NCBI GenBank assembly: GCA_013695055.1
Contig: JACDBF010000039.1
Span: 1-8,169, forward strand
Origin: Actinomycetota bacterium
GTDB taxonomy: Bacteria; Actinomycetota; CADDZG01; WHSQ01
Length of the DNA stretch: 8,169 bases
Direction: 5' to 3'
Shown one piece after another: positions 1 through 7,066 of this stretch. A program made the translations under genes and the position numbers. Position 1 is the stretch's first letter. Each line of letters opens with the position of its first letter. The notes under the pieces were generated by a model. The model had not been told where the DNA came from, did not search any database, and was given only the letters and a program-made list of their open reading frames with translations.

Positions 1-161
1 CTCATGACCGAGGGATCGGGCGCATCGTGAGCCACCACCGGATTCTGGTAAGGGGAAGAGTTGGATCGCGCCACGAAGAACCACCCGGCGCCCCCGGCCG
101 CCAGCAAGAGGACGAGGACGCCGGTCAACGCCGTTCGACTGAAGGGGCCGCCGCGCCTCAC
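1..161 (-). CDS. GH43-family glycosidase, N-terminal fragment (cut by left window edge)
   Basis: Only the first 53 codons are present; the gene continues beyond the left edge. The start is a GTG at 161, with AAGGGA about 7 nt upstream overlapping the TAA stop of the preceding gene. Residues about 8-27 form a hydrophobic membrane segment after an RR-containing start, so the protein is exported or membrane-anchored. Residues from about 38 read YQNPVVAHDAPDPSVM, closely matching YENPVMSHDAPDPSII in the neighbouring full-length GH43 protein. The DPS motif carries the aspartate that acts as general base in GH43 enzymes. An 18-bp stretch (13-30) is identical to 1055-1072 inside the neighbour. The gene is therefore a tandem paralog, translated from the same mRNA given the 10-bp gap. 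Substrate is unknown; arabinan- or xylan-derived oligosaccharides are the family expectation. The catalytic domain lies outside the window and cannot be checked. Confidence 0.85.
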   Translation of the reverse strand, partial: MRRGGPFSRTALTGVLVLLLAAGGAGWFFVARSNSSPYQNPVVAHDAPDPSVM

Positions 162-171
162 GGATCGTCCC

Positions 172-1182
172 TTAGCCGCTCACGTCGGGAGCCACGTCGC
201 TCGAGACGGACGGCCCGTGGCCGTCGTTGATGACCGGCCACCCATTCTCCCACTCGATGAGATCGAGCATCAGCGCCCGGGTGTCGCTCTCCTCGCCGAG
301 GAACACGTCGTCTTCATTTCCGACATAGGAGTGATACAGGATCCAGTCCCGGCCCGATTCATCGCGGATCGTCGAGTTGTGCCCAGGGGCGAAGAAGTCG
401 TCGTTGGATTCGAGAATGGGATTGCCCTCGTACTTCTCGAAGGGTCCGAAGGCGGACGTGGAACGCGCCACCAGCACCGCGTAATGGGGGCCGGGATGAC
501 AACAGGCGTCGCCCGAATACATGAGGTAGAAGTAGTCGTCATGCTCCACTAGCCACGGACCCTCGATCAGGTTTTCGTAGTCATCGTCCGACGGCTGCAG
601 AACGGACTGAGGCTTGCCCACTACTGTCAGTCCGTCATCCGACAGTTGCTGCGCTTTGATCGGTACGCTGTTGGATCCCCAATAGATGTAGTGGTCTCCT
701 TCGGAGGTCGTGTAGACGAAAGGGTCGATGGTCGTGAAGCCCGGCCCCCGCAGGATCGGCCCACCTGAGTCCTCGAAGGGACCCTCGGGACTGTCGGAAG
801 TGGCCACGCCGATGCCAAAGCCGGCTCTTCCATATTGCATCGCGGAGTAGTACAGGACATAACGGTCGCCGATCCGGCTTATGTGCGGCGCCCACGTATC
901 CGTGGTCACCCACTTGGGAAGCTTGGGGAGGGCGTCTCCGACGAAGCTCCACTCGACCAGGTCCTTCGATCTCAGGATCGGGAGATTGGTGAACTCCGAC
1001 CACTCGCTCTGAGTCGTGTACGCCCAATAGAAGCCGTCTGCATAGATGATCGATGGATCGGGCGCATCGTGACTCATAACCGGGTTCTCGTATGCAGGGG
1101 GGCCGAGGACGCGCAGGGCCACGAAAGCGCCGGCGACGACGAGGGCCGCCGCGGCGGCAATCAGGACCCAGCGCCGCGTCAC
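172..1182 (-). CDS. GH43-family glycoside hydrolase, membrane-anchored or secreted
   Basis: A 336-residue protein predicted to hydrolyse arabinose- or xylose-containing glycans outside the membrane. Residues 5-26 are a hydrophobic signal-anchor after MTRR, with no lipobox cysteine. The rest matches the five-bladed GH43 catalytic domain. The three catalytic acids are visible: D42 in APDPSI (general base), D153 in TIDPFVY (pKa modulator) and E207 in LIEGPW (general acid). WAPHI (97-101) and H268 in GHNST, the usual metal-binding histidine, also fit. The SGDACCHPGPHYAVLVARS block (223-241) with paired cysteines recurs in extracellular GH43 arabinanase/xylosidase-like proteins. Start is a GTG at 1182 with no clear Shine-Dalgarno; it lies 34 bp after the propeller gene's stop, so translation may be coupled. 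There is no carbohydrate-binding module. Family assignment is secure; the choice among arabinanase, arabinofuranosidase and xylosidase is not possible from sequence alone. Confidence 0.92.
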   Translation of the reverse strand: MTRRWVLIAAAAALVVAGAFVALRVLGPPAYENPVMSHDAPDPSIIYADGFYWAYTTQSEWSEFTNLPILRSKDLVEWSFVGDALPKLPKWVTTDTWAPHISRIGDRYVLYYSAMQYGRAGFGIGVATSDSPEGPFEDSGGPILRGPGFTTIDPFVYTTSEGDHYIYWGSNSVPIKAQQLSDDGLTVVGKPQSVLQPSDDDYENLIEGPWLVEHDDYFYLMYSGDACCHPGPHYAVLVARSTSAFGPFEKYEGNPILESNDDFFAPGHNSTIRDESGRDWILYHSYVGNEDDVFLGEESDTRALMLDLIEWENGWPVINDGHGPSVSSDVAPDVSG

Positions 1183-1216
1183 GAAGACGTCAAGAGAGCG
1201 CGCGACTGAGGATCTC

Positions 1217-2092
1217 TCATTGCAACGCGCTCAAGACAAACAGATTGCGCTCGGGCTCGCCCTTGTCGATGGCGACCAGGGGGACGAGATCCTCGGTGAG
1301 GATCAAGCCCTCCGGCTGCTCCAGCTCCTCCGGAAGCCGCCACAGCGCGGTTGTCCCAAGGCTCGTGCCCGCAGCGCTCACTCGATTCTCGATGCGCGCT
1401 ATGCAGCGCGATTCATCGCTCAAGAGATAGAGACGATCGTCCGGACCCACCGCCACATCGGAGACATCGTTGATCCGTTCGTCGGTTTCCTCGTCCAGCT
1501 TCCAGGCCTTGAGCAGCTCGAAAGGGGGCCGCTTCCCATGCGGGGTCGGAAACTCCTTGCCGCTCATCAACAGAAGGCCCGGCCCCAGGCCCTGAGCCTC
1601 GTCGCCCGCCGGCCCGAACTCCATCAACAACAGAGGGTCTTTTTCCTTAGCGACCAAGACATGACCGTTTGCCAAGAGCACCAGACCCTCGGCCTGAGTG
1701 TTGGGTGAATTCGACCACTCGAGGTCCTCGTAGGAATCGAGGCGCAAGTCGATCGTGTCTATGAGCTCGTCGAGCTCGGGATTCAAGATGAAGACCTTCC
1801 CAGGGCTCTCTTGAAGAATGAAGACCCTGCCGGTCACGTCGCCGTCGGCCGCCTCCCATTCCGAGCTCTCGGCCGCATCGTCCGAGTCGAGGATGCCTTT
1901 GAGATCATGCCTGCGGTAGTCGGGCGTTTCTCCGGGCTCGGGGAGATTCGCTACCACGATGTCGAAGCTGTTGTCGCCGACCGCAAGCATCTCAGGGGTT
2001 CGAGCGCCCGACCGAGGACGCTGGCCGAGGCCCGAGATCTCGAGCAGGGGGACATCGAAGACGGCTCTTATCTCAAGGGATCGTGACCCCAT
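1217..2092 (-). CDS. Beta-propeller-like protein, resembles SdiA-regulated (YjiK) family
   Basis: A 291-residue protein without signal peptide or membrane segment, so probably cytoplasmic. It is built of repeated short beta-strand units: about 13-47, 79-106 (VFILQESPGKVFIL), 131-160 (QAEGLVLLANGHVLVAKE), 207-238 (SDVAVGPDDRLYLLSDES) and 257-290 (QPEGLILTEDLVPLVAIDKG). The pairing of a 'SD.AV..D.RLYLLSDES' strand with two Q(A/P)EGL units at 133-137 and 259-263 is what I associate with the SdiA-regulated/YjiK or phytase-like propeller superfamily. No enzymatic residues can be assigned and the function is unknown. The ATG start at 2092 is well supported by GGGAGGGA 4-5 nt upstream. It precedes the two GH43 genes on the same strand, which suggests a joint transcript but not a proven shared role. 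Acidic composition in the first half (residues 67-86 rich in D/E) is notable. Confidence 0.72.
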   Translation of the reverse strand: MGSRSLEIRAVFDVPLLEISGLGQRPRSGARTPEMLAVGDNSFDIVVANLPEPGETPDYRRHDLKGILDSDDAAESSEWEAADGDVTGRVFILQESPGKVFILNPELDELIDTIDLRLDSYEDLEWSNSPNTQAEGLVLLANGHVLVAKEKDPLLLMEFGPAGDEAQGLGPGLLLMSGKEFPTPHGKRPPFELLKAWKLDEETDERINDVSDVAVGPDDRLYLLSDESRCIARIENRVSAAGTSLGTTALWRLPEELEQPEGLILTEDLVPLVAIDKGEPERNLFVLSALQ

Positions 2093-2112
2093 AAATTCCC
2101 TCCCGGGATTGC

Positions 2113-2128
2113 GTCGCCGCCCGGCGAC
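2113..2128 (-). other. Short hairpin upstream of the propeller gene
   Basis: GTCGCC-GCCC-GGCGAC is a perfect 6-bp inverted repeat with a 4-nt loop in the 78-bp gap between the two minus-strand genes. It ends about 20 nt upstream of the propeller gene's start codon, just before its ribosome binding site. No T-tract follows on either strand, so it is not an intrinsic terminator. It may stabilise or process the mRNA, or be a chance feature of GC-rich DNA. Confidence 0.3.
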
Positions 2129-2170
2129 CGTCCCAGCAAGATAGCAAAGGGGAGGCTCTGCCCCGGAGAG

Positions 2171-2446
2171 TCAGGCGGGGTCGCGCAGATCGATGAGGCA
2201 GTTGTGGCAGAGGCCGAGATCGCTGCCGGTCACGGGCAAGTGCTCGGTGCACTTCCAACACGCGCCGTCCAGGAAAACGCGGTCGGACTTGATGATGAGG
2301 TCGACGATGGCCTCAGCTCGAGTCAAGGGCCGCGAGCTACCGCCGCCCCCCAGCGAGTCCTCAGTGGTGAGGTCTATGGCGACTCTCTGAACCGGCGTGA
2401 TGCGCGTACCCAATGCGCTCGAGTCTTCGAGCTCCATACCCGGCAT
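2171..2446 (-). CDS. Small putative zinc-ribbon protein with two CxxC pairs
   Basis: A 91-residue protein not recognised as a named family. Its C-terminal third holds C63-W-K-C66 and C80-H-N-C83, separated by 13 residues, the spacing of a one-zinc ribbon; the surrounding residues (FLDGACWKC, LGLCHNC) are hydrophobic and glycine-containing as in such knuckles. Residues 1-40 are polar, with a flexible GGGGSS run at 33-38, and residues 41-60 look helical (TRAEAIVDLIIKSDRVFLD). No membrane segment. The ATG at 2446 is preceded by AGGGGG at 7 nt, favouring it over the second ATG at 2437. It is first in the minus-strand cluster, 78 bp upstream of the propeller gene, and divergent from the phosphatase gene. 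A role in nucleic-acid or protein binding is possible but purely inferred. The longest competing plus-strand frame across it (2204-2539) has no recognisable motif. Confidence 0.65.
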   Translation of the reverse strand: MPGMELEDSSALGTRITPVQRVAIDLTTEDSLGGGGSSRPLTRAEAIVDLIIKSDRVFLDGACWKCTEHLPVTGSDLGLCHNCLIDLRDPA

Positions 2447-2613
2447 TTAGTGGCCCCCTGCTTCGAGAAATCCTGGCTGTCTCCTAGATTCTGGATGACT
2501 TGGGGGCGCCTGTCCAGATCTGGCTGCGCCCTTGCCTGAAGTTCGTAGCGCGGACGGGGCTGTTCGAATGGCTACAGTTCACACGGACCCCTAAGACGAG
2601 CACCCGAAAGGAC
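2447..2613. promoter_or_regulatory. Divergent intergenic spacer
   Basis: This 167-bp spacer separates the minus-strand cluster from the plus-strand phosphatase gene and must contain the promoters for both directions. I see the ribosome binding site AGGGGG for the minus-strand gene at its left end and AAAGGA directly before the phosphatase GTG at its right end. A TACAGT at 2573-2578 resembles a -10 box but has no convincing -35 partner. An open frame from TTG 2500 runs through the right part; its product does not look like the start of a phosphatase. Confidence 0.4.
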
Positions 2614-4683
2614 GTGAGCCACATCGAGCTAGACCTCATTTTGGCCGGTCCGATGCTGCGGAGATCAGAGCGATCCCGGATATGTATCTGGGTGGCCACC
2701 AGCTCGAGCTGCGACGTGCGGGCCGAGGTTTTCACCGGCCTCTTGACAGGCGATTTGCAGCCCGTCGGCGCGGGTAAGGCCCGCCCGGTTCGCCTCGGAC
2801 GAAGGCTCTGGGTCCATCTGATCGAAGCGCTTCCCGAAGGAGCCTCCGAGGGAGAACGAGGAGAGTTTCCTTCCGACGAGCTCTTGGGCTACGACCTCGA
2901 GATCACGGACGACTCCGGGACGAGCCGGCGCCTGGGCGACCTCGGGCTGCTCCGGGGGCCGGACGGCGTGACCTACGACGAGCTTCCGCTCCCGGCGCTC
3001 GTCCTCCCTTCCCAGGAGGCTCCGCTCAACGCCTTTCACGGTTCTTGCCGCTTGCTGCATGGCAAAGGAGACGACGCGCTCGTCGCTGCCGACGAAGCTG
3101 TGTCGGGCTCCGCCCTCGACCCCTCCAAGCGGCCGAGCGCTCTTTTTTTAACCGGGGATCAGATCTATGCGGACGATGTAGCCGGTCCACTTCTCGTTCA
3201 AGTCATGCGCCTCGCGCGCGAGATCGTCGACCCCAACGACCATTCGAAAGTTCCGGGCGTAGCCTCACTCTCGACCATCTCGTTGTACGGCCGTCAGGAG
3301 ATAGCCGAAGCCGAGGCGAGGTTCACTTCCGACAAGGCGAGCAACCATCTCATGAGCTTCGGCGAGTTCGCGTGCATGTATCTCGTGGCCTGGAACCGGC
3401 GGAACTGGCCCGACGAGCTCGACCGGGCGGCGCGTGTCATTCCCGCCGATGAAGGCCGAGTCTCCGGTGCCAAGAAGAGGTTCAAGTACGGGCGCGAGCT
3501 GAAGGACCTCGACCGGGCGCGCAGCGCTCTGCCGGCCGTTCGTCGTGTCTTGGCGAACGTGCCTACCTACATGAACTTCGACGATCACGACTGCACCGAC
3601 GATTGGAACCTGACAGAACGCTGGCGGAAAGACGTGAAGGCGAGCCTCACCGGCCGAAGGATCGTCGCGAATGCCCTCGCGACGTTCTGGGCGTTTCAGG
3701 GCTGGGGCAACGACCCCGATCCCTATTCGGGCGATTTCGGCGCGACCATCGAGGAGCGGGACGACGATCCCGATGGCTATGACGATGCCATGTGGTCTTT
3801 CGACCGGTGGAGCTTTCTCGCCCCCACGACTCCTCCGGCCCTCGTACTCGATACGCGCACGCAGCGTTCCTTCGACAGCCCGGAAGGAGCGGCTTGCTTG
3901 ATCGGCGCAACCGAGCGCAGCCGGGTCCTCGAGTTGGCCCGGGCTGCGAACGCAGGACAGGACCGGCCACTGATAGTCGTTTCCGCGGTGCCGGTTTGCG
4001 GTCTCGAGCTGCAAGAGCGGCGCCAAAAATTCCTCGTTCGCCAAGTGGGCCCATACGAGATCGACTTCGAGGCGTGGCAGTCGAACCTGCAAGGGTTCGT
4101 CGATCTCATGTGCTTGTTGATCGAGGACCTAGAGCTCGAGTCGTGCGTGTTCCTTTCGGGCGATGTGCATTATGGGCTCAACCTCCGTTTCGTCTTTGGG
4201 ATTCAAGGCCGGGCCCTATCCATCATCCAGCTCGTGAGCAGCGGCCAGAAGCACAGCGGCGTGGCTAGCAAGAGCGCGCTCAACGTGCTGGGCAAGCTCG
4301 TATCGCGCAGACATGAGCGGGTTGGGTGGGCCAGTCAGCCATCGGTGAGAAAAGCCGGCTGGAGGAAGAAGGTCCTCGAAAGGCGCGTCAACACCGACGA
4401 GTGGTCTGACGATGCCCCCGTCTTTCTGTCTCCAAAACGCGTTCGTTCCCTCGGCATTGAAGACGAGCCCGACTATCGCGAGCTCCGCATGTACGTTGAG
4501 CCCACAGGTCCACACCGTTCTCTGCTGGTCGGCGAAAACAACGTCGGACTAATCTCACTGCGCAACCGAAAGATCGTCCATCGTTTGCTGAGCCGCAATC
4601 GCGGCGACACCACGGTTCACGAAGCCACTCTCGAGGTGACTCCTCCGGCACCCGGCGAGCTCGAGTTCGATGCGCTTGGGTGA
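2614..4683 (+). CDS. PhoD-like (alkaline phosphatase D family) metallophosphatase
   Basis: A 689-residue predicted phosphomonoesterase or phosphodiesterase of the PhoD-like superfamily, which uses a bimetal centre. Motifs in order, numbered from the chosen start: LAGPMLRR and ICIWVAT (10-29) in the N-terminal beta domain; FHGSCR (141-146), the family's FGSC-type motif; TGDQIYADD (180-188), the metallophosphatase GD box; MNFDDHD (320-326), the GN(H/D)-equivalent; and LSGDVHYG (514-521), the terminal GDxHY motif. All are intact. No Tat or Sec signal is present, unlike classical exported PhoD. The stretch between the GD and DDHD motifs is long (about 135 residues), and a basic region (VSRRHERVGW to KKVLERR, about 563-591) follows the last motif. 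Start choice is uncertain: GTG 2614 fits the family N-terminus but its AAAGGA sits only 1 nt away; TTG 2500 and ATG 2653 are alternatives. It converges on the MFS gene with a 19-bp gap and no clear terminator. Confidence 0.88.
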   Translation: MSHIELDLILAGPMLRRSERSRICIWVATSSSCDVRAEVFTGLLTGDLQPVGAGKARPVRLGRRLWVHLIEALPEGASEGERGEFPSDELLGYDLEITDDSGTSRRLGDLGLLRGPDGVTYDELPLPALVLPSQEAPLNAFHGSCRLLHGKGDDALVAADEAVSGSALDPSKRPSALFLTGDQIYADDVAGPLLVQVMRLAREIVDPNDHSKVPGVASLSTISLYGRQEIAEAEARFTSDKASNHLMSFGEFACMYLVAWNRRNWPDELDRAARVIPADEGRVSGAKKRFKYGRELKDLDRARSALPAVRRVLANVPTYMNFDDHDCTDDWNLTERWRKDVKASLTGRRIVANALATFWAFQGWGNDPDPYSGDFGATIEERDDDPDGYDDAMWSFDRWSFLAPTTPPALVLDTRTQRSFDSPEGAACLIGATERSRVLELARAANAGQDRPLIVVSAVPVCGLELQERRQKFLVRQVGPYEIDFEAWQSNLQGFVDLMCLLIEDLELESCVFLSGDVHYGLNLRFVFGIQGRALSIIQLVSSGQKHSGVASKSALNVLGKLVSRRHERVGWASQPSVRKAGWRKKVLERRVNTDEWSDDAPVFLSPKRVRSLGIEDEPDYRELRMYVEPTGPHRSLLVGENNVGLISLRNRKIVHRLLSRNRGDTTVHEATLEVTPPAPGELEFDALG

Positions 4684-4702
4684 TCCGGCGGCCCCCTACT
4701 CT

Positions 4703-6058
4703 CTAGTCCGGCTCGCTGATACGCGGAGGATTCGGAGCGCCCGGTAGATCTATCCCGAGATCGTCGACGCCGAGCGGCCGGTCTGCCTCTTCCTCCACCG
4801 CTTGAGCTCTGCCGGATCCCAGTGTCTTGGAGTAGAGGGCGAGCGCCGGCAGCCGCAGCAGCCCTGCTGCGACGATGGCGACTTGCACCGACCGGGCAAC
4901 GGCGAGCAGGCCGATCAAGGGACCGACGCCCACCTGCCCTAGAGCGTCGACTTGGCTCCCCATGGAGTTCACCGTCGCCCTCGACCTCGAGTCGAGCCCC
5001 TGGTTCACCCATGCCGCGAACACGGGGTCCCTGACCTCTCGGAATAATCCCTCGGCCCAGATGAGCGCGATCGCCGGGAGGAAGCCGACAGTGAGCGCGA
5101 ACAGAACGACGCTGAGGGTAAGGCCCGCGTCGAGGAGCAGAAGCGTACGAGAGGCGCCTCGGTGGGTCGTTATGTCGACTCCGCGCTTTACAAGCTCTGC
5201 GCCGCCCATCCCGAGCAGCAAGCCGCCGGCTCCTATGACCCCGAACCACACCAGAGGGTCGAGGCCGGCCAACGACGGAAGCGTCACATCTCGAATCAAG
5301 AGCGCATAGGAGAGCCGGTCGAAGCCCTCGGTCGAGGCCCCGTGAATCGCCGCAACGGCAAAGATCAACAGCAGAACCGGCCGGCGCTTGACCGCTCCGA
5401 GGCTGTCACGCACCGTGGACCCCACCGAGTGCCGCACGCTCGCCTTTTCCGGCCGTCTGAACGCGCGCTCGGGCATCACGAGGATGAGGACGACGGCCAG
5501 CGCGACGTGCAGAAGACCGGCCACGAGCAGGGGAAGTCCGAGGGCGATGACGGCCAGGCCGATGCTGCCCGCAATGCCGAACAATGCAGCGAATTGCGCC
5601 CATTGAGAGCCGCGCAGATAGAGCCGCGCCGCTTCCTGCTCTCCTACTTCGTCGGTGATCCATGCGACATCGGCGCCGCTCGTAAAGGTGTATCCGAGTC
5701 CCCAGATGGCCTGTGAAGCGGCTAAGACCACAAAGCTCGTGGTCGTGCTCATGAGCACGAAGCCCGCGCCCATGATGGACATTCCGACGATGATCGAAGT
5801 GCGCCGGCTGATGGAGTCGGCGACGATTCCGGTCGGCACTTCAAAGACCAGAACGGTGCCCTCGAGGACCGTGCCCATGAGCACCAGCTCCAAAGGATCG
5901 AGGCGCGCCTCGATGATCTGATAGACGGAGAATATGGTGCCCATCATCGCGAAGGCGAACCCCGTGACGGCCATCATCATGAGATAGACGGCCGTTGCGG
6001 ATGGTTTTCGGAACATGGAGGCGCCCCCTCGCTTTGGAGGCGGCAAGCGTTTGGACAT
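4703..6058 (-). CDS. MFS-family transporter (probable efflux permease)
   Basis: A 451-residue polytopic membrane protein of the major facilitator superfamily. About 11-12 hydrophobic segments are visible. Between segments 2 and 3 lies GIVADSISRR (77-86), a good match to MFS motif A (GxxaDrxGrr). WGLGYTFTSGADVAWITDE (119-137) is a conserved block in the drug-efflux-like subgroup; a central basic cytoplasmic loop (ERAFRRPEKASVRH, 197-210) separates the two halves. The C-terminal tail from about 413 is hydrophilic and acidic. The substrate is unknown. The ATG at 6058 has AGGGAG 8 nt upstream. A longer start at 6100 lacks a Shine-Dalgarno, while ATG 6016 also has a good one (GAGGGG) and would give a 437-residue protein starting MFRKPSATAVYL, so the start is open between these two. 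A possible operator lies upstream. Confidence 0.88.
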   Translation of the reverse strand: MSKRLPPPKRGGASMFRKPSATAVYLMMMAVTGFAFAMMGTIFSVYQIIEARLDPLELVLMGTVLEGTVLVFEVPTGIVADSISRRTSIIVGMSIMGAGFVLMSTTTSFVVLAASQAIWGLGYTFTSGADVAWITDEVGEQEAARLYLRGSQWAQFAALFGIAGSIGLAVIALGLPLLVAGLLHVALAVVLILVMPERAFRRPEKASVRHSVGSTVRDSLGAVKRRPVLLLIFAVAAIHGASTEGFDRLSYALLIRDVTLPSLAGLDPLVWFGVIGAGGLLLGMGGAELVKRGVDITTHRGASRTLLLLDAGLTLSVVLFALTVGFLPAIALIWAEGLFREVRDPVFAAWVNQGLDSRSRATVNSMGSQVDALGQVGVGPLIGLLAVARSVQVAIVAAGLLRLPALALYSKTLGSGRAQAVEEEADRPLGVDDLGIDLPGAPNPPRISEPD

Positions 6059-6187
6059 CACAGAAGCTCCCTGGTTTGACGGCGCGCTGGCAAAGCGCAT
6101 CCGGGAGGAAAGTTGGACCGACGAGCCGAATCCGAGCGCGCGCTAATCCCTGTTGAGAGGCGCGTGCAGTGCGTCGTCGCGGGAGCT

Positions 6188-6216
6188 ATTCCATGTGAGC
6201 GCTAAGTGTCGCTCAA
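6188..6216 (-). promoter_or_regulatory. Candidate promoter for the MFS gene
   Basis: On the minus strand TTGAGC (complement of 6211-6216) and TGGAAT (complement of 6188-6193) are separated by 17 bp, 4 of 6 matches each to the sigma-70 consensus. A second -35-like TTGACG lies at 6228-6233. Either would give a 5' leader of more than 100 nt to the 6058 start. The assignment is by eye and weak. Confidence 0.28.
6196..6215. promoter_or_regulatory. Inverted repeat, possible operator
   Basis: TGAGCG-CTAAGTGT-CGCTCA is a perfect 6-bp inverted repeat with an 8-bp spacer. It fills the space between the proposed -35 and -10 boxes of the transporter promoter, the position expected for a dimeric repressor such as those of the TetR or MarR families that often control efflux genes. 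No regulator gene is in the window. It could alternatively be a hairpin at the end of the DUF5317 transcript, but no T-run follows. Confidence 0.35.
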
Positions 6217-6249
6217 GCGCCCCAAATCGTCAAGACGGTGGTGTGCCGG

Positions 6250-6873
6250 CTAGTGAGCGTGACCCGATGCCTTGTCCGTGTCTGCATCCCACAGCGGCTT
6301 AAGCGGAACGATCCTAGGCTCGCTCTTCCTGCCTCCCGCTAGACGAGAGCGGCACAGCTGATGGAGGATCAGGGCCGCGCCGATCACGACGCAGACATCG
6401 CCGGCGCTGAAGACGTTCGCTAGAGGTATGGGCTCGGGAACCGCAAAGACGTCGCCCAGGAAGATGAGCTGCGGGTCGGCGAGTATCCCCGAGTTCACGA
6501 AATGGCCTCCCTCGATAGGTATGCGTGCGCTCGCAAGCGCCGAACGCGTGGCCGGCATCACTCCGCTGTTCGCGGCGATCGCAGTCAGATTCATCGCCGT
6601 GCCGAGTCCGATGAGCCATAGCCCGGGCACGTCTCGGTTCGCGTAGAGGAAGACGAAGGCCAATCCGTACGAAAGGAGATGGGATCCGGCCAGGAGCGCG
6701 GCGTCGGCTTCGGGAACGATCGACACGATGACTATCTGAACCGCCAGCGCAGCGGCCAGCGCCCACGGCCTCGCGAAGCGATGCCGTCCAAGCTCCTCCA
6801 GACGTCCGCCACAGAGAGGGACGCTGAAGACGGCCAAAAAAAAGCAGGCGACGAGCAACACGGTCGGATACAT
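6250..6873 (-). CDS. DUF5317 family membrane protein
   Basis: A 207-residue integral membrane protein whose function is unknown. Hydrophobic segments are at about 4-20, 37-53, 62-78, 82-98 and 154-172. The central part carries the features I associate with DUF5317: LTAIAANSGVMPATRSAL (95-112), the extracytoplasmic-looking HFVNSGILADPQLIFLGDVFAVP (about 124-146) and NVFSAGDVCVVIGAALIL (153-170). The C-terminal tail is hydrophilic and basic. The ATG at 6873 has GGGAG directly against it, which is too close; GTG 6861 would give a start like other family members (LLVACFFLAVFSVP) but its spacing is long, so the exact start is unsure. The gene is transcribed away from the small peptide gene and the GGDEF gene. 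From memory, DUF5317 genes often occur near GGDEF or HD-GYP genes in Gram-positive lineages; that would fit here, but I cannot check it. Confidence 0.82.
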   Translation of the reverse strand: MYPTVLLVACFFLAVFSVPLCGGRLEELGRHRFARPWALAAALAVQIVIVSIVPEADAALLAGSHLLSYGLAFVFLYANRDVPGLWLIGLGTAMNLTAIAANSGVMPATRSALASARIPIEGGHFVNSGILADPQLIFLGDVFAVPEPIPLANVFSAGDVCVVIGAALILHQLCRSRLAGGRKSEPRIVPLKPLWDADTDKASGHAH

Positions 6874-7009
6874 CTCCCAGAATCAGTCGGTACCCAGTTA
6901 TTTCCCCTTCGGCCCCGCCCGCGCCCCGCTTGAGGCTAGGGGTCTGCCATGAGTGCTTAGGCGTTTGGCGTTCAGCAACCTCAGGGCCCTGCCGATATCT
7001 GGAAAATCA

Positions 7010-7044
7010 CCCCCTTCCAGGGGACGAAGATCCCCTCAGGGGAT
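7010..7044 (+). promoter_or_regulatory. Leader with mutually exclusive C/G-block hairpins
   Basis: Four alternating blocks, CCCC (7011-7014), GGGG (7020-7023), CCCC (7032-7035) and GGGG (7039-7042), can pair in three ways: block 1 with 2 (5-nt loop), GGGGA with TCCCC (blocks 2 and 3, 6-nt loop), or ATCCCC with GGGGAT (3 and 4, 3-nt loop). Only non-overlapping combinations can coexist. The blocks end 10 nt before the strong ribosome binding site of the small ORF, so folding could influence its translation. I compared it by eye with cyclic-di-GMP-I riboswitch signatures and found no match. Confidence 0.35.
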
Positions 7045-7066
7045 GTAGAGGAGAGGAGGTGGCGAA

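Noticed and set aside
61..552. Plus-strand frame of 163 codons at the left edge
   Set aside because: Antisense to both GH43 genes, whose catalytic motifs are intact in the minus frames.
1220..1708. Plus-strand frame of 162 codons
   Set aside because: Antisense to the propeller gene, which has a strong ribosome binding site and recognisable repeats.
2204..2539. Plus-strand frame of 111 codons across the CxxC miniprotein
   Set aside because: No ribosome binding site or motif; the minus frame has a good ribosome binding site and a paired CxxC arrangement.
2500..2613. N-terminal extension of the phosphatase from TTG 2500
   Set aside because: No ribosome binding site before it and the 38 extra residues do not resemble a signal peptide or the usual family start.
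3265..4092. Long minus-strand open frame of 275 codons
   Set aside because: It lies wholly antisense inside the phosphatase gene, covers its conserved DDHD region, and its product shows no motif; it is a by-product of high GC content.
4684..4702. Shared bidirectional terminator between the convergent phosphatase and MFS genes
   Set aside because: The 19-bp gap and its flanks contain no stable hairpin with a T-run on either side.
4617..5249. Minus-strand frame of 210 codons overlapping the MFS gene 3' half
   Set aside because: Arg/Ser/Gly/Pro-rich product typical of an out-of-frame reading, crossing the convergent gene boundary; the MFS frame has clear membrane segments and motifs.
6934..7066. 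Cyclic-di-GMP-I (GEMM) riboswitch upstream of a GGDEF-linked gene
   Set aside because: I looked for the conserved CACGCACAGGGCAAACC and GGGACGCAAAGCC elements; the GGGGACGAAGATCCCC stretch resembles only a few bases of the second and the rest is absent.
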